DNA of 45,839 nucleotides from Lentisphaeria bacterium (GTDB lineage: Bacteria > Verrucomicrobiota > Lentisphaeria > Victivallales > UBA1829): contig JAFVTF010000044.1 of assembly GCA_017503375.1 (NCBI GenBank), positions 1-45,839 on the forward strand, read 5' to 3'. Each line of letters begins with the position of its first letter. Position 1 is the first letter of the stretch. Of this stretch, positions 34,392-42,482 are shown piece by piece. Below the pieces are notes generated by a model, which was given only the letters and a program-made list of their open reading frames with translations, had not been told where the DNA came from and searched no databases. Both the position numbers and the translations under genes were made by a program.

Positions 34392-36683
34392 ATGGATTTT
34401 ACCAGACTTTTCCCGGAACAGTTCCGGGCATTCGGCTGCGGACCGCTCTCTTTTTGCGTGGAGCGGTTCGGCGGTATTGACTCGATCTCTCTTCTGGATA
34501 TCAGAGAATTTGAAGGAAAATTGTATCCGGACCGGCATCCGATCCCGTGGCTCCGCAGAAAAGGCGGAGGCTCCATGGGACGCCCCATGTATTCTCCGGC
34601 GATCCAATTCCGTCACGGTAAAGAACTCTTCTATCCTCTTGATCCGGTCATTTACCCCAACGGATTCACTTCAGAAAATTACGCATTGGTTCTGAGCAGA
34701 AATGCAGCTGTTTTGCAGTTCAAAGCAAAAGCCGGAGAAGTTTTCTCTGTCAACATCTCCAAATTCCACATGCGGGAAGGTGAATTTGATACATTGAAGA
34801 ATCAGTGTTCCAAAATTGCCAGCGGAATCCAGTGGCTTCCGGATGAACTGCGCGGTCCCGGATTTGACCCGACCAAGCCGTTCCCGGAAAAAACAATGTT
34901 CTTCACCAGAAATCAGCCGGTCATCAGTAAAGATTCCGTGCTGTTCTCTGCGGAATGTAAATTTGTGGATTATACAAAAACAGTCTATTGGGCAATTCAG
35001 TTTCCTTTTGAAATCACTGAGCGGGAAATCCCCAATGCCTGTGAGTTCAACGGAACCATCAGAGATGAAGTTTTTGAAGTAAAATTCGGTTTCGGCGATT
35101 CTGAAGAAGAAGCGTTCAAAAATGCATCTGCAACATTTGCTGAGCTGACAGAACTTCAGCAGAAGAACTGCTCTCCAGCCCTGAATGTTACAATCGAAGG
35201 CTTGCCCGATGCCTCTGAATTCTTCCGAGTTTACCCCGGTTTTCAGAGACATCTGATAGTTACCGAAACAGATCAGGAAGCGAGCATCCGTGCGGCATCT
35301 GACAAGTTCGGTTACTTTGCGCTCTGGGATCATATTTATCCCTCCAGAGACTTCCTTGTGACCGGAGAACCGGAACGCTGCAAAAAGGCTTTGAAGTACA
35401 TCATTGATTATCCCTGGGCGGAAACCTGTCCCTGGATCACTCTGCAGATCATTCTTCAGATGGATGAATATCTGGCGTACACCGGAGATATGGAATTTCT
35501 GAAAGAATCCATGCCGAAGTTCAAAGAATATTTCCGCTTCAACATGCGTTTCAGCAACAAAGAAAGCGGTTTGCTTGCAACCTCTCTGAACGTTGGCGTT
35601 GACAATTCCAAAGAAGTCGGCTTGAGCGGACTTTTCCAGGCAAGCTGTCTGAACGGATGGTGGTTCAACTTCCTCCGGACGCTGGAAAATTTTGCGGTTG
35701 AAACAGGGGATGCTGAATTGGCGGAAGAATGCAGAAAAACCGCAGACCTCGTTGAAGCCAATTATGTAAAAACATTCTTCGATGAAAAAGTGGGCTATCT
35801 CCGTGCGGCGACAGATACAAACGGGGTTCCGCCGGCGATCCAGATCTATCAGAACACCCATACTCTTGCTATGGATTACCCGCACGGGGCATGGCTTTTC
35901 CGCAACATTGTCAAGGATCTGGCAACTTATCAGGCGGAAAAACTGTATCATCCCTGCGGACATACAGCGGTCTCTGCTGACAGTGCAGTTCCCTGCGAAA
36001 TGTGGAAGAGTGTTCACATGAACCAGCATAACGGACATGAATGTAAAACTGCCCGTTACGGCGGCCGTGCGGAAGAAGCGTTCCGCGTGATGGAAGGATA
36101 TCTTTCCTACTTCAAGAAATATAGATCTGCAGTGGAAACCTTCAATCTTTCCGGCTGCGACGGGGATGCAAATCAGCTTTCCAGCTGGCAGGCATTTTCA
36201 GCTACGGCAGCTGTTCAGGCGATGATGGGCGGTATTGCCGGATGGTTCATCCACAGAGGCGGCTTCTACTGGCTCCCTGCAGACGGTCCCCAAACGACCT
36301 TTGACCGTTTGAACGGAAAAGTTCTGACTGTTTCCGGAAAAGGAAAATATGCTGTTGGTTTGCAGGGCATTCCCGGAACATTGCAGGAACCGGCAGACCG
36401 GAAAATGGACCAGCTGACGGTTATCCGTCAAGCAGAAATGCCGGCTCACCCGGTTCTGATCTGTGCCATCGGACTTCCTGTTTCTGGTGTGAAAGTGGAA
36501 GGAACAAAACTGTCATTCCGGGCTGATTCAGCGGTGAGAACACCTGTCAGAGTTTTTGTGCCGAACAAGCCAAAACTCACGATCAACGGAAGAGAGTGTG
36601 AATTTGAATGGTATGAAGAGGAACAGATCATCTGGTTCGATCATGCTTTCAATAAAGGAGATATCTGCGAAATCTCTCTCTGA
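34392..36683 (+). CDS. Six-hairpin (alpha/alpha)6 glycosidase-like protein, no signal peptide
   Basis: A 763-residue protein with an N-terminal beta-rich domain (about 1-270), a helical toroid (about 275-640) and a short C-terminal beta domain. The toroid carries GH78/GH63-like landmarks: FGYFALWDHIYPSRDFL, WITLQIILQMDEYLAYTGD, GWWFNFLRTLENFAVETGD and FSATAAVQAMMGGIAGWF. No signal peptide is seen, so it should act in the cytoplasm on imported oligosaccharides. I cannot assign the family or substrate. An alpha-L-rhamnosidase- or glucoamylase-like activity is possible. It ends in a strong terminator. Confidence 0.72.
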   Translation: MDFTRLFPEQFRAFGCGPLSFCVERFGGIDSISLLDIREFEGKLYPDRHPIPWLRRKGGGSMGRPMYSPAIQFRHGKELFYPLDPVIYPNGFTSENYALVLSRNAAVLQFKAKAGEVFSVNISKFHMREGEFDTLKNQCSKIASGIQWLPDELRGPGFDPTKPFPEKTMFFTRNQPVISKDSVLFSAECKFVDYTKTVYWAIQFPFEITEREIPNACEFNGTIRDEVFEVKFGFGDSEEEAFKNASATFAELTELQQKNCSPALNVTIEGLPDASEFFRVYPGFQRHLIVTETDQEASIRAASDKFGYFALWDHIYPSRDFLVTGEPERCKKALKYIIDYPWAETCPWITLQIILQMDEYLAYTGDMEFLKESMPKFKEYFRFNMRFSNKESGLLATSLNVGVDNSKEVGLSGLFQASCLNGWWFNFLRTLENFAVETGDAELAEECRKTADLVEANYVKTFFDEKVGYLRAATDTNGVPPAIQIYQNTHTLAMDYPHGAWLFRNIVKDLATYQAEKLYHPCGHTAVSADSAVPCEMWKSVHMNQHNGHECKTARYGGRAEEAFRVMEGYLSYFKKYRSAVETFNLSGCDGDANQLSSWQAFSATAAVQAMMGGIAGWFIHRGGFYWLPADGPQTTFDRLNGKVLTVSGKGKYAVGLQGIPGTLQEPADRKMDQLTVIRQAEMPAHPVLICAIGLPVSGVKVEGTKLSFRADSAVRTPVRVFVPNKPKLTINGRECEFEWYEEEQIIWFDHAFNKGDICEISL

Positions 36684-36712
36684 AAAACAGAAAAATAAAA
36701 TTATTGATGTAT

Positions 36713-36752
36713 AAAGACAGTCTGTAGAACGATTCTCAGACTGTCTTTTTTT
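36713..36752 (+). terminator. Rho-independent terminator of the 30.25-36.7 kb operon
   Basis: AAAGACAGTCTG (36713-36724) pairs perfectly with CAGACTGTCTTT (36737-36748), with a 12-nt loop and a T-run. It lies 29 bp after the stop codon. Confidence 0.9.
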
Positions 36753-36763
36753 GCTTTTTTCTT

Positions 36764-36976
36764 AGCTCTGTTCCCAACAAAGGTTGTTACTTGAGGAGGG
36801 GAAAAGGCCCTTTTTAGAAAAAGTCCTTTTTCTCCTCCTCAACTTGTCACGGCGCAACCTGAAAGGCGAAGACGGAACTCCACCCCTTTCTAGTCCTCCG
36901 GAGCCTTGTGCGGAGGAGGATTCCCAAACCTTTTTGCGGCATTCCGATTTTTGCTGTGCAAAAATCAAATTACCTC
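36764..36976. repeat. Palindromic repeat family, copy B
   Basis: It begins AGCTCTGTTCCCAACAAAGG, then carries the G/A-rich against C/T-rich stem (about 36793-36841) and the shared TTTGCGGCATTCCGATTTTT segment with its small hairpin (GATTTTTGC / GCAAAAATC). Compared with copy A it has two extra inserts of about 30 bp. One, at about 36844-36877, follows the first stem; the other, 36894-36917, is a hairpin with stem TCCTCCG / CGGAGGA. No clear right terminus is seen. Confidence 0.75.
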
Positions 36977-36977
36977 T

Positions 36978-37005
36978 TGAAAAAATAAAAAAAATCTGTA
37001 TATTT
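36978..37005 (+). promoter_or_regulatory. Promoter of the GH95/FAD-oxidoreductase operon
   Basis: TTGAAA (36978-36983), a 16-bp A-rich spacer and TATATT (37000-37005). It starts right at the end of repeat copy B. AAGGAAG lies before the ATG at 37042. Confidence 0.6.
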
Positions 37006-37041
37006 TAAATAGGAAAAAAAATAAAGGACAAAAGGAAGATT

Positions 37042-39189
37042 ATGTTGACAGTCAAGCGATATTTTCCGTTGCGGCACATTCATAAAGGTGCTGAGCTTGG
37101 AAACGGTTATACAGGAGAAATGATTTGGGGAGATGGAAACATCCTGAATATCACACTGGGGTGTGCCAATCTTTGGGATCACCGCGGTGGAATGGAATGG
37201 GAAGAACATCAAAGTTATCAGGCAATCCGGGAACGGCTCGAGGCCGGAGACCTTCAGAAAGTCAATGAACTTTTTGCAGCCAAACCGACCGGTACGGCAA
37301 AATGTCCGTCTCTGATTCCCGCAGGACGTTTGGTCATCACCCTGCCCGGCAATGCGGAACTGCTTCGTTATGAGCAGGAAATCGAAACCGGATGTACCAG
37401 AATTTTCTATGAGTTCAACAACGAAGAAAAAGTGCTGGAGTTTCATGCTGATATGACCATGAAAGAGGCAATTTCCGGAAAAGGATTGGACTCTTCCATG
37501 AAATTGAAGTTGCATCCGGCTTTTGAACTTTGCGATGAGATGCCCCAAAGTGAAAAAGCTCCCCAGAACGGAATGGTCTCCCGTGGTTTTCAACCGCCGG
37601 AAAAATTCACTTTTGGTAACGGGGAAGCGTTCTTCCAGGCCATGCCGGCAGATCCGTCTTACGCCCTGCTCTATCGCAGAGATGAAGATTCCTTTACGCT
37701 CAGTTTCCGCAGAAATACAGAAAATCATTTTGAATCTGAAATCAGAAACCTTCTTTCCTTTGAAGAGATTGCAGAAAGTTCCCGGAACTGGTGGAAAAAT
37801 TACTGGACAGATATTCCCGTAATAAAAACAGAAAATGCCGAAGTGGAAGAAGTTTATTATCATGGTCTTTATAAATACGGTATCATCACCAATCCTGCCG
37901 GAGTAACGCCCGGATTGCAGGGGCCCTGGATAGAAGATAATATGCTCCCGCCCTGGTCCGGAGACTATCATTTCAATATCAACGTTCAGCTCTGCAATAT
38001 GCCCGGTTTGAAAGCCGGAAAATTTGAAAATCTGAAAATGCTGTTCGATATGGTTCTTTCCTGGAAAGAAAAACTCCGCAAAAATGCAAAATATTTCCTC
38101 GGAATCGACAATGGGTATATGCTGCCGCATGCAGTGGATGACCGCGGAGTCTGTATGGGCGGATTCTGGACAGGAAGTATTGACCACGCCTGTTCCGCAT
38201 GGGTTGCCATGATGATGGCGGATTACTGTAAATACAGCGGGGACAGAGAATTTCTTGAAAAAGAAGTTTATGATTTCATGTGCGGCGTCATGCGGGTCTA
38301 TTACAATATGCTGGATAAAAAGGAAGATGGAACACTGGAATTGCCTGTTTCCATCTCACCGGAATACCGTGGAAGCACTATTGATTCCTGGGGAAAAAAT
38401 GCAAGTTTTCAGTTGGCGGCACTCCATCGTTTGAACAGAGAGCTGCTCGAAACAGCTCAACTCCTCGGAAAAAAACCGGATCCGTCATGGCTGAAAATTG
38501 AAGAAAAATTGCCGAAGACCTGTCTGGTCAACGGGGAAATTGCTCTCTGGGATGGACTTCTAATCGAACGCAGCCACCGTCACCACTCACATCTGGCGGG
38601 ACTTTGCCCCTTTGATGTAATTGATCCTCTTGCAGATGAATGGAAAAAAATCATAGAAGATACCCTGGAACGCTGGTTCCATCTTGGCTGGGGCGAATGG
38701 GCAGGCTGGAGCATGGGTTGGGCTTCTCAAATCCATACCCGTATCGGAAACGGCGTCTCTGCTGAATTGCTGATCAAACTCTGGAAAGAATGTTTCACCA
38801 ATGAAGGCGGTGGTTCCCAGCATGATGCTGTGATTCCCGGTTTGACGATCATCTGCCGCAGACAATGGCTCATGCAGATCGACGGTTTTATGGGTGCGCT
38901 CGCTGCTGTGCAGGATCAGTTCCTCCATGCGCAAAATGGTATCATCAGAGTTTTCTTCGGAGTTCCCGACCGGGTCCGGAATACCTCTTTTGAACGGATG
39001 TTTGCGCCCGGAGGATTCCGGATCAGCGGAACGATCGAATACAAAAAACCGCTGACGATAAAGGTTGAAGCAACAAGAGACGCATTGTTGAAAATTCAAA
39101 CAAAAACAAGTCAGGTCTTTGAACAGAATATGAAAAAAGGTGAAACGCTGATTCTTGTACAAAAAGAAAATATGCTGATCACGTTGTAA
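37042..39189 (+). CDS. GH95-like glycoside hydrolase, no signal peptide
   Basis: A 715-residue protein. The N-terminal beta domain (about 1-235) contains GNGYTGEMIWGDGN and CANLWDHRGG. The (alpha/alpha)6 domain has the GH95 landmarks GLQGPWIEDNMLPPWSGDYH, then FNIN (N312 and N314, equivalent to the catalytic Asn pair), SISPE (E441, likely general acid), RSHRHHSHLAGLCPF (511-524) and GWGEWAGWSMGWASQIHTRIGNG. GH95 enzymes are inverting alpha-1,2-L-fucosidases or alpha-L-galactosidases. No signal peptide is present, so it may act on imported oligosaccharides. The FAD oxidoreductase gene follows after 19 bp. Confidence 0.85.
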   Translation: MLTVKRYFPLRHIHKGAELGNGYTGEMIWGDGNILNITLGCANLWDHRGGMEWEEHQSYQAIRERLEAGDLQKVNELFAAKPTGTAKCPSLIPAGRLVITLPGNAELLRYEQEIETGCTRIFYEFNNEEKVLEFHADMTMKEAISGKGLDSSMKLKLHPAFELCDEMPQSEKAPQNGMVSRGFQPPEKFTFGNGEAFFQAMPADPSYALLYRRDEDSFTLSFRRNTENHFESEIRNLLSFEEIAESSRNWWKNYWTDIPVIKTENAEVEEVYYHGLYKYGIITNPAGVTPGLQGPWIEDNMLPPWSGDYHFNINVQLCNMPGLKAGKFENLKMLFDMVLSWKEKLRKNAKYFLGIDNGYMLPHAVDDRGVCMGGFWTGSIDHACSAWVAMMMADYCKYSGDREFLEKEVYDFMCGVMRVYYNMLDKKEDGTLELPVSISPEYRGSTIDSWGKNASFQLAALHRLNRELLETAQLLGKKPDPSWLKIEEKLPKTCLVNGEIALWDGLLIERSHRHHSHLAGLCPFDVIDPLADEWKKIIEDTLERWFHLGWGEWAGWSMGWASQIHTRIGNGVSAELLIKLWKECFTNEGGGSQHDAVIPGLTIICRRQWLMQIDGFMGALAAVQDQFLHAQNGIIRVFFGVPDRVRNTSFERMFAPGGFRISGTIEYKKPLTIKVEATRDALLKIQTKTSQVFEQNMKKGETLILVQKENMLITL

Positions 39190-39208
39190 ATCAGGAAGGA
39201 ACCTGTAA

Positions 39209-40954
39209 ATGTCTGAAAAGAAAAATTGGAAAGCAGATTTCTGCGTTGTAGGTGCAGGCTTGGCGGGGATGTGTGCAGCACTCTCTGCGGCAAGACACGG
39301 AGCAAACGTTGTCGTTATGCATGACCGTCCGATTCCGGGTGGAAATGCCTCCAGTGAAATCAGAATGTGGGTCTGCGGTGCTCATGGAAAAGATCTCCGG
39401 GAAACAGGTCTCGTGGAAGAACTTCTTCTGGAAAATCTCTACCGCAATCCGGGTGCTGTTCCTGCCGTTTGGGACAGTATTCTCTACGGTTCTCTCGAAT
39501 ATGCGGAAAATATCAAACTTCTGCTCAACTGCAGCTGCCAGACTGTAAAAATGAATCCCGATGGAAGTATTGCTTCCGTTACCGGGTATCAGACGACAAC
39601 GCAAACATTCCATACAGTGAAAGCAGATTATTTTGCTGACTGTTCCGGGGACAGTGTACTTGCACCTCTGACCGGTGCGGAATACCGTCACGGCAGAGAA
39701 AGCTGCAAAGAATTCGATGAATCCATCGAACCGGAAAAAGCTGATGATCATACCATGGGCAACAGCTGTCTTTTCCAGGCAAGACAGCTCAAGAAAAAGG
39801 TCAAATTCACCCCGCCGCCCTGGGCAAAGAAATTCCGCAAACCGGAAGATATTCCGCCGTTCCGCAATACAAAACTGGAAGGTTTGGAAAACTTCTGGTG
39901 GATGGAAACCGGAGGACTGGAAAATACCATCCGTGATTCAGAAAAAATCAGACGGGACCTTCTGGAACTTGCCTTCGGAATCTGGGATTACATCAAAAAC
40001 TATTCTCCGGAAGCAGAAAAAAACGCTTATTGGGAACTTGACTGGGTTGGATTCCTCCCCGGAAAACGGGAAAGCCGCAGATATGTCGGCGATTACATCA
40101 TGAATCAGAATGATGTCCGCGGCTGCGGAAAGTTTGAAGATACCATTGCTTACGGCGGCTGGTCCATGGATGACCACAATCCTGCCGGATTCTATACGCA
40201 GGAAAAGCCCACGATTTTCCATCCGGCGCCCTCCCCTTACGGAATCCCCTACCGTGCGCTCTATTCCAAAAATATTCCGAACCTGTTTTTTGCCGGACGG
40301 AATATCAGTGTCAGTCATGCGGCGTTGAGTTCTACCCGCGTGATGGCAACCTGTGCAACGCTTGGTCAGGCCTGCGGAACTGCGGCGGCTATCGCAATCG
40401 AAGAAAAAATTTCTCCCAGAGATGTCGGTAAAAAACACCTCAAACGTCTTCAGCAGACTCTGATGGAAGATGATTGTTTCCTGCCCGGTTTCAGGAGAGA
40501 AATTCCGGAACTTTCCCGGAAAGCTGCTTTGACGGTTTCCAACGGAGCTGATGCGGATGTTCTGCGGGATGGTTTTGACCGGAATATTGAAGATGTCTGT
40601 CACAGATGGAATTGCAAAAAAGGCGATTCAGCGGAATACCGTTTTGATCAACCGCAAAAGATCAGCCGGATCCGTATTGTATTTGACAGTGATCTGAGCC
40701 GTCCGGAGAAGAATATTGTAGCATTGCGAACCACAACTCAGCCGGAATTGAAATTGCCGTCAACTCTGATCAAAAATTTTGATCTTGCATGGCTGTCTGC
40801 TGACGGAAAATGGCATACGCTCGAAAAAGTCCGGAACAACTGGAAACGTCTGTTTGTTTCTGATGACTTGAAGCTTGAAGCTGTTGCGGTGAAATTAACC
40901 ATTCTCAGCGGCTGGGGAGATAACCCCGGAGTCTTCTCCTGGGATATTGCATAA
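39209..40954 (+). CDS. FAD-dependent oxidoreductase with C-terminal galactose-binding-like domain
   Basis: A 581-residue protein. An N-terminal Rossmann motif (FCVVGAGLAGMCAALSAARHG) and GGNASSEIRMWV mark the FAD_oxidored (PF12831-type) family. ADYFADCSGDSVLA lies in the middle and NLFFAGRNISVSHAALSSTRVM with GQACGTAAAIA near residue 390 close the FAD domain. From about 440, the segment beginning DVLRDGFDRN looks like an F5/8-type galactose-binding module. Relatives are common beside glycosidases in Lentisphaerota and Planctomycetota; the reaction is unproven but oxidation of a sugar is plausible. No signal peptide is seen. Confidence 0.82.
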   Translation: MSEKKNWKADFCVVGAGLAGMCAALSAARHGANVVVMHDRPIPGGNASSEIRMWVCGAHGKDLRETGLVEELLLENLYRNPGAVPAVWDSILYGSLEYAENIKLLLNCSCQTVKMNPDGSIASVTGYQTTTQTFHTVKADYFADCSGDSVLAPLTGAEYRHGRESCKEFDESIEPEKADDHTMGNSCLFQARQLKKKVKFTPPPWAKKFRKPEDIPPFRNTKLEGLENFWWMETGGLENTIRDSEKIRRDLLELAFGIWDYIKNYSPEAEKNAYWELDWVGFLPGKRESRRYVGDYIMNQNDVRGCGKFEDTIAYGGWSMDDHNPAGFYTQEKPTIFHPAPSPYGIPYRALYSKNIPNLFFAGRNISVSHAALSSTRVMATCATLGQACGTAAAIAIEEKISPRDVGKKHLKRLQQTLMEDDCFLPGFRREIPELSRKAALTVSNGADADVLRDGFDRNIEDVCHRWNCKKGDSAEYRFDQPQKISRIRIVFDSDLSRPEKNIVALRTTTQPELKLPSTLIKNFDLAWLSADGKWHTLEKVRNNWKRLFVSDDLKLEAVAVKLTILSGWGDNPGVFSWDIA

Positions 40955-40984
40955 ATATTTTGAAAAGTTTTGGGGACTGTTGCA

Positions 40985-41033
40985 AAACTCATATACAAAG
41001 TATCCGTTTCCAACCGGATATTTTGTATAGAGT
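40985..41033. terminator. Long hairpin after the GH95/FAD operon, possible terminator
   Basis: The arm AAACTCATATACAAAGTATC plus CG (985-1006 of the 40-kb block) pairs with the complement ending GTATAGAGTTT at 41033, with one bulged A and one mismatch over about 22 bp and an 8-nt loop. It lies 30 bp after the stop codon at 40954. No T-run follows, so it may be a processing or blocking structure instead of a standard terminator. Confidence 0.5.
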
Positions 41034-41076
41034 TTACCGGGAGGAATATGGTAACGGAACCGACTTTTTTCCAAAA

Positions 41077-41685
41077 GCTCTGTTCCCAACATGGGTAGGT
41101 AATTTAAGCAGATAATTCGATCAATTATCTTAATTGGTATATCTGGTTGAATCAGACCGCAAAAATGATGTTTGATGCCAGAAGTGATAATATGCTGGAT
41201 TCAGCAATCCAGCATCCGTTTACAATAACTGATGCTGAAATACATCAAAAAGAAGCATTGCCTATAGCGGCGTGATATTTTTTATTCTTTCATTTGAAAA
41301 ATATATTTTATAGGCTATATTACAGACAGAGCATTACTGTAAGTTAGACCGCTTGATATAATATCGGGTTGGCATGTAATGCTCACTTTTTCTACATAAA
41401 TATCCACTTTATTTTTGGTGTTGCTTCATTATTGTCTGGATTTGGATTTTTCTTGCTTCTTTCAATTTGAATAGGAGTTGGCATTAAAACATGTATTTTT
41501 ATGTGATACGATCTAGTACCAATTGTTATGTCAGTTCCAAAAAACTTGTTATCATAGGATTATGTTCTGCCTGCTGTTCCACTCTACTTATATAATTATA
41601 CAAAGAATATAAACAAAAAAATACTTTGGATTTTTAGTCCAGAGTATCTGTATAATTAGTTATCAACCTATATTGGGAACAGAGC
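41077..41685. mobile_element. 609-bp stretch bounded by the repeat-family terminal inverted repeats (copy D)
   Basis: GCTCTGTTCCCAACATGGG begins at 41077, and the complement of GCTCTGTTCCCAATATAGG ends at 41685, matching the termini of copies A-C. The interior differs: it lacks the G/A-rich stem and the TTTGCGGCATT segment. It holds a 9-bp perfect hairpin (TGCTGGATT-CAGC-AATCCAGCA, 41193-41214), a second one at 41329-41384, and a short open stretch (about 41108-41275) without an identifiable product. It may be a longer relative of the family or an insertion between two termini. No transposase is seen. Confidence 0.55.
41329..41384. other. Nested inverted repeat inside copy D
   Basis: GAGCATTAC (41329-41337) and GTAATGCTC (41376-41384) are perfectly complementary. 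Between them GATATAATATC (41355-41365) is itself palindromic. The 56-bp unit could fold as a stem with an inner hairpin, on DNA or RNA. The flanking sequence from 41385 to 41663 is AT-rich, and I see nothing else in it. Confidence 0.4.
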
Positions 41686-41686
41686 C

Positions 41687-42005
41687 TATTTTTATGGATT
41701 CTGCTCCTGACCGCTGGGGGAGACGACTTATGCTCCGCCGGGAGTCGATCCGTGCCAATAAAGCCGGAGTCAGATTCGGCGTGGGAATTCGTAACTATGA
41801 AGATGGCACAGGCGTGCAAACTGAATGTCCCGGAACATAAATTGGAAAAATTCTCCAAATATGGCTCCACTTTTCTGGTTAAACGGTTTGACCGGCATAA
41901 TGGCAAGCGGATTCATTTTGCGTCTGCCATGACTTTGCTGGGAAAAACAGATGGTGCAGATGCATTGGATGGCAGCAGTTATCTTGAGCTTGCAGAATTC
42001 ATTAT
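41687..42005 (+). pseudogene. Degraded hipA-like kinase gene
   Basis: The first frame, from 41694, reads MDSAPDRWGRRLMLRRESIR, the D-S-x-P-D-R-W-G-R block of HipA kinases. After about 20 codons the reading frame must shift by one. From about 41758 it reads KPESDSAWEFVTMKMAQA, then LNVPEHKLEKF, FLVKRFDRHNGKRIHFASAM and LLGKTDGADALDGSSYLELAEFI, all typical HipA. About 70 residues normally between these blocks are missing, as are the N-terminal region and everything after LAEFI. HipA phosphorylates glutamyl-tRNA synthetase in toxin-antitoxin modules; this remnant cannot be functional. It starts 2 bp after the right terminus of copy D. Confidence 0.85.
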
Positions 42006-42241
42006 GCATTACTCTCAACAGTTTTTTCAAGTTTTATGTCGTATAAACCGTAATTTCTTCACTGTTTATAGAAAATAATGTTATTTTGCATATTCAGTAA
42101 TGAACCATCAAAAAATTCAGTGATTCTGTATAGTCCTGGGATTTTTATGGGATATCTGTGGAAAAAAGTCATAATATTCTGAAAAAAGTAGAATCTCAGA
42201 CTTGAAAAAATGGAATATGATGCTAAATTATAGTTTTCAGT

Positions 42242-42316
<75 letters not shown>

Positions 42317-42317
<1 letters not shown>

Positions 42318-42330
42318 TTTTTACGCTCAA
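42317..42330. repeat. 14-bp direct repeat, left copy (tRNA 3' flank)
   Basis: ATTTTTACGCTCAA occurs here, starting at the last base of the tRNA, and again exactly at 44248-44261 between the excisionase and Rep genes. It may be an integrase or excisionase arm site, or a core duplication. Confidence 0.55.
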
Positions 42331-42376
42331 AAGAGCCTTTTGAAGTACCATTAAGTACCGTTCAAAAGGCTCTTTT
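42329..42376. terminator. Perfect hairpin after tRNA-Arg
   Basis: AAAAGAGCCTTTTGAA (42329-42344) pairs perfectly over 16 bp with TTCAAAAGGCTCTTTT (42361-42376). The loop carries two GTAC boxes that could extend the stem. A T-run ends the 3' arm and an A-run starts the 5' arm, so it can work as a terminator in both directions. Confidence 0.8.
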
Positions 42377-42482
42377 CATATTCCAACAGCTCTCTTGGGC
42401 TCTCTTTGATACTCAAATATATTTACCGGAACAGGTTTCAATTTATTTTATGGTATGAAAACCAATTTTTGAAGGTGTTTTT

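Noticed and set aside
34671..36038. Minus-strand open frame of 455 codons inside the six-hairpin gene
   Set aside because: The sense-strand gene has an operon context, motifs and a terminator; the antisense translation has no recognisable features.
41041..41090. GGGAGGAATATGG read as the start of an intact hipA or another gene
   Set aside because: The frame stops after about 16 codons inside copy D and does not resemble the HipA N-terminus.
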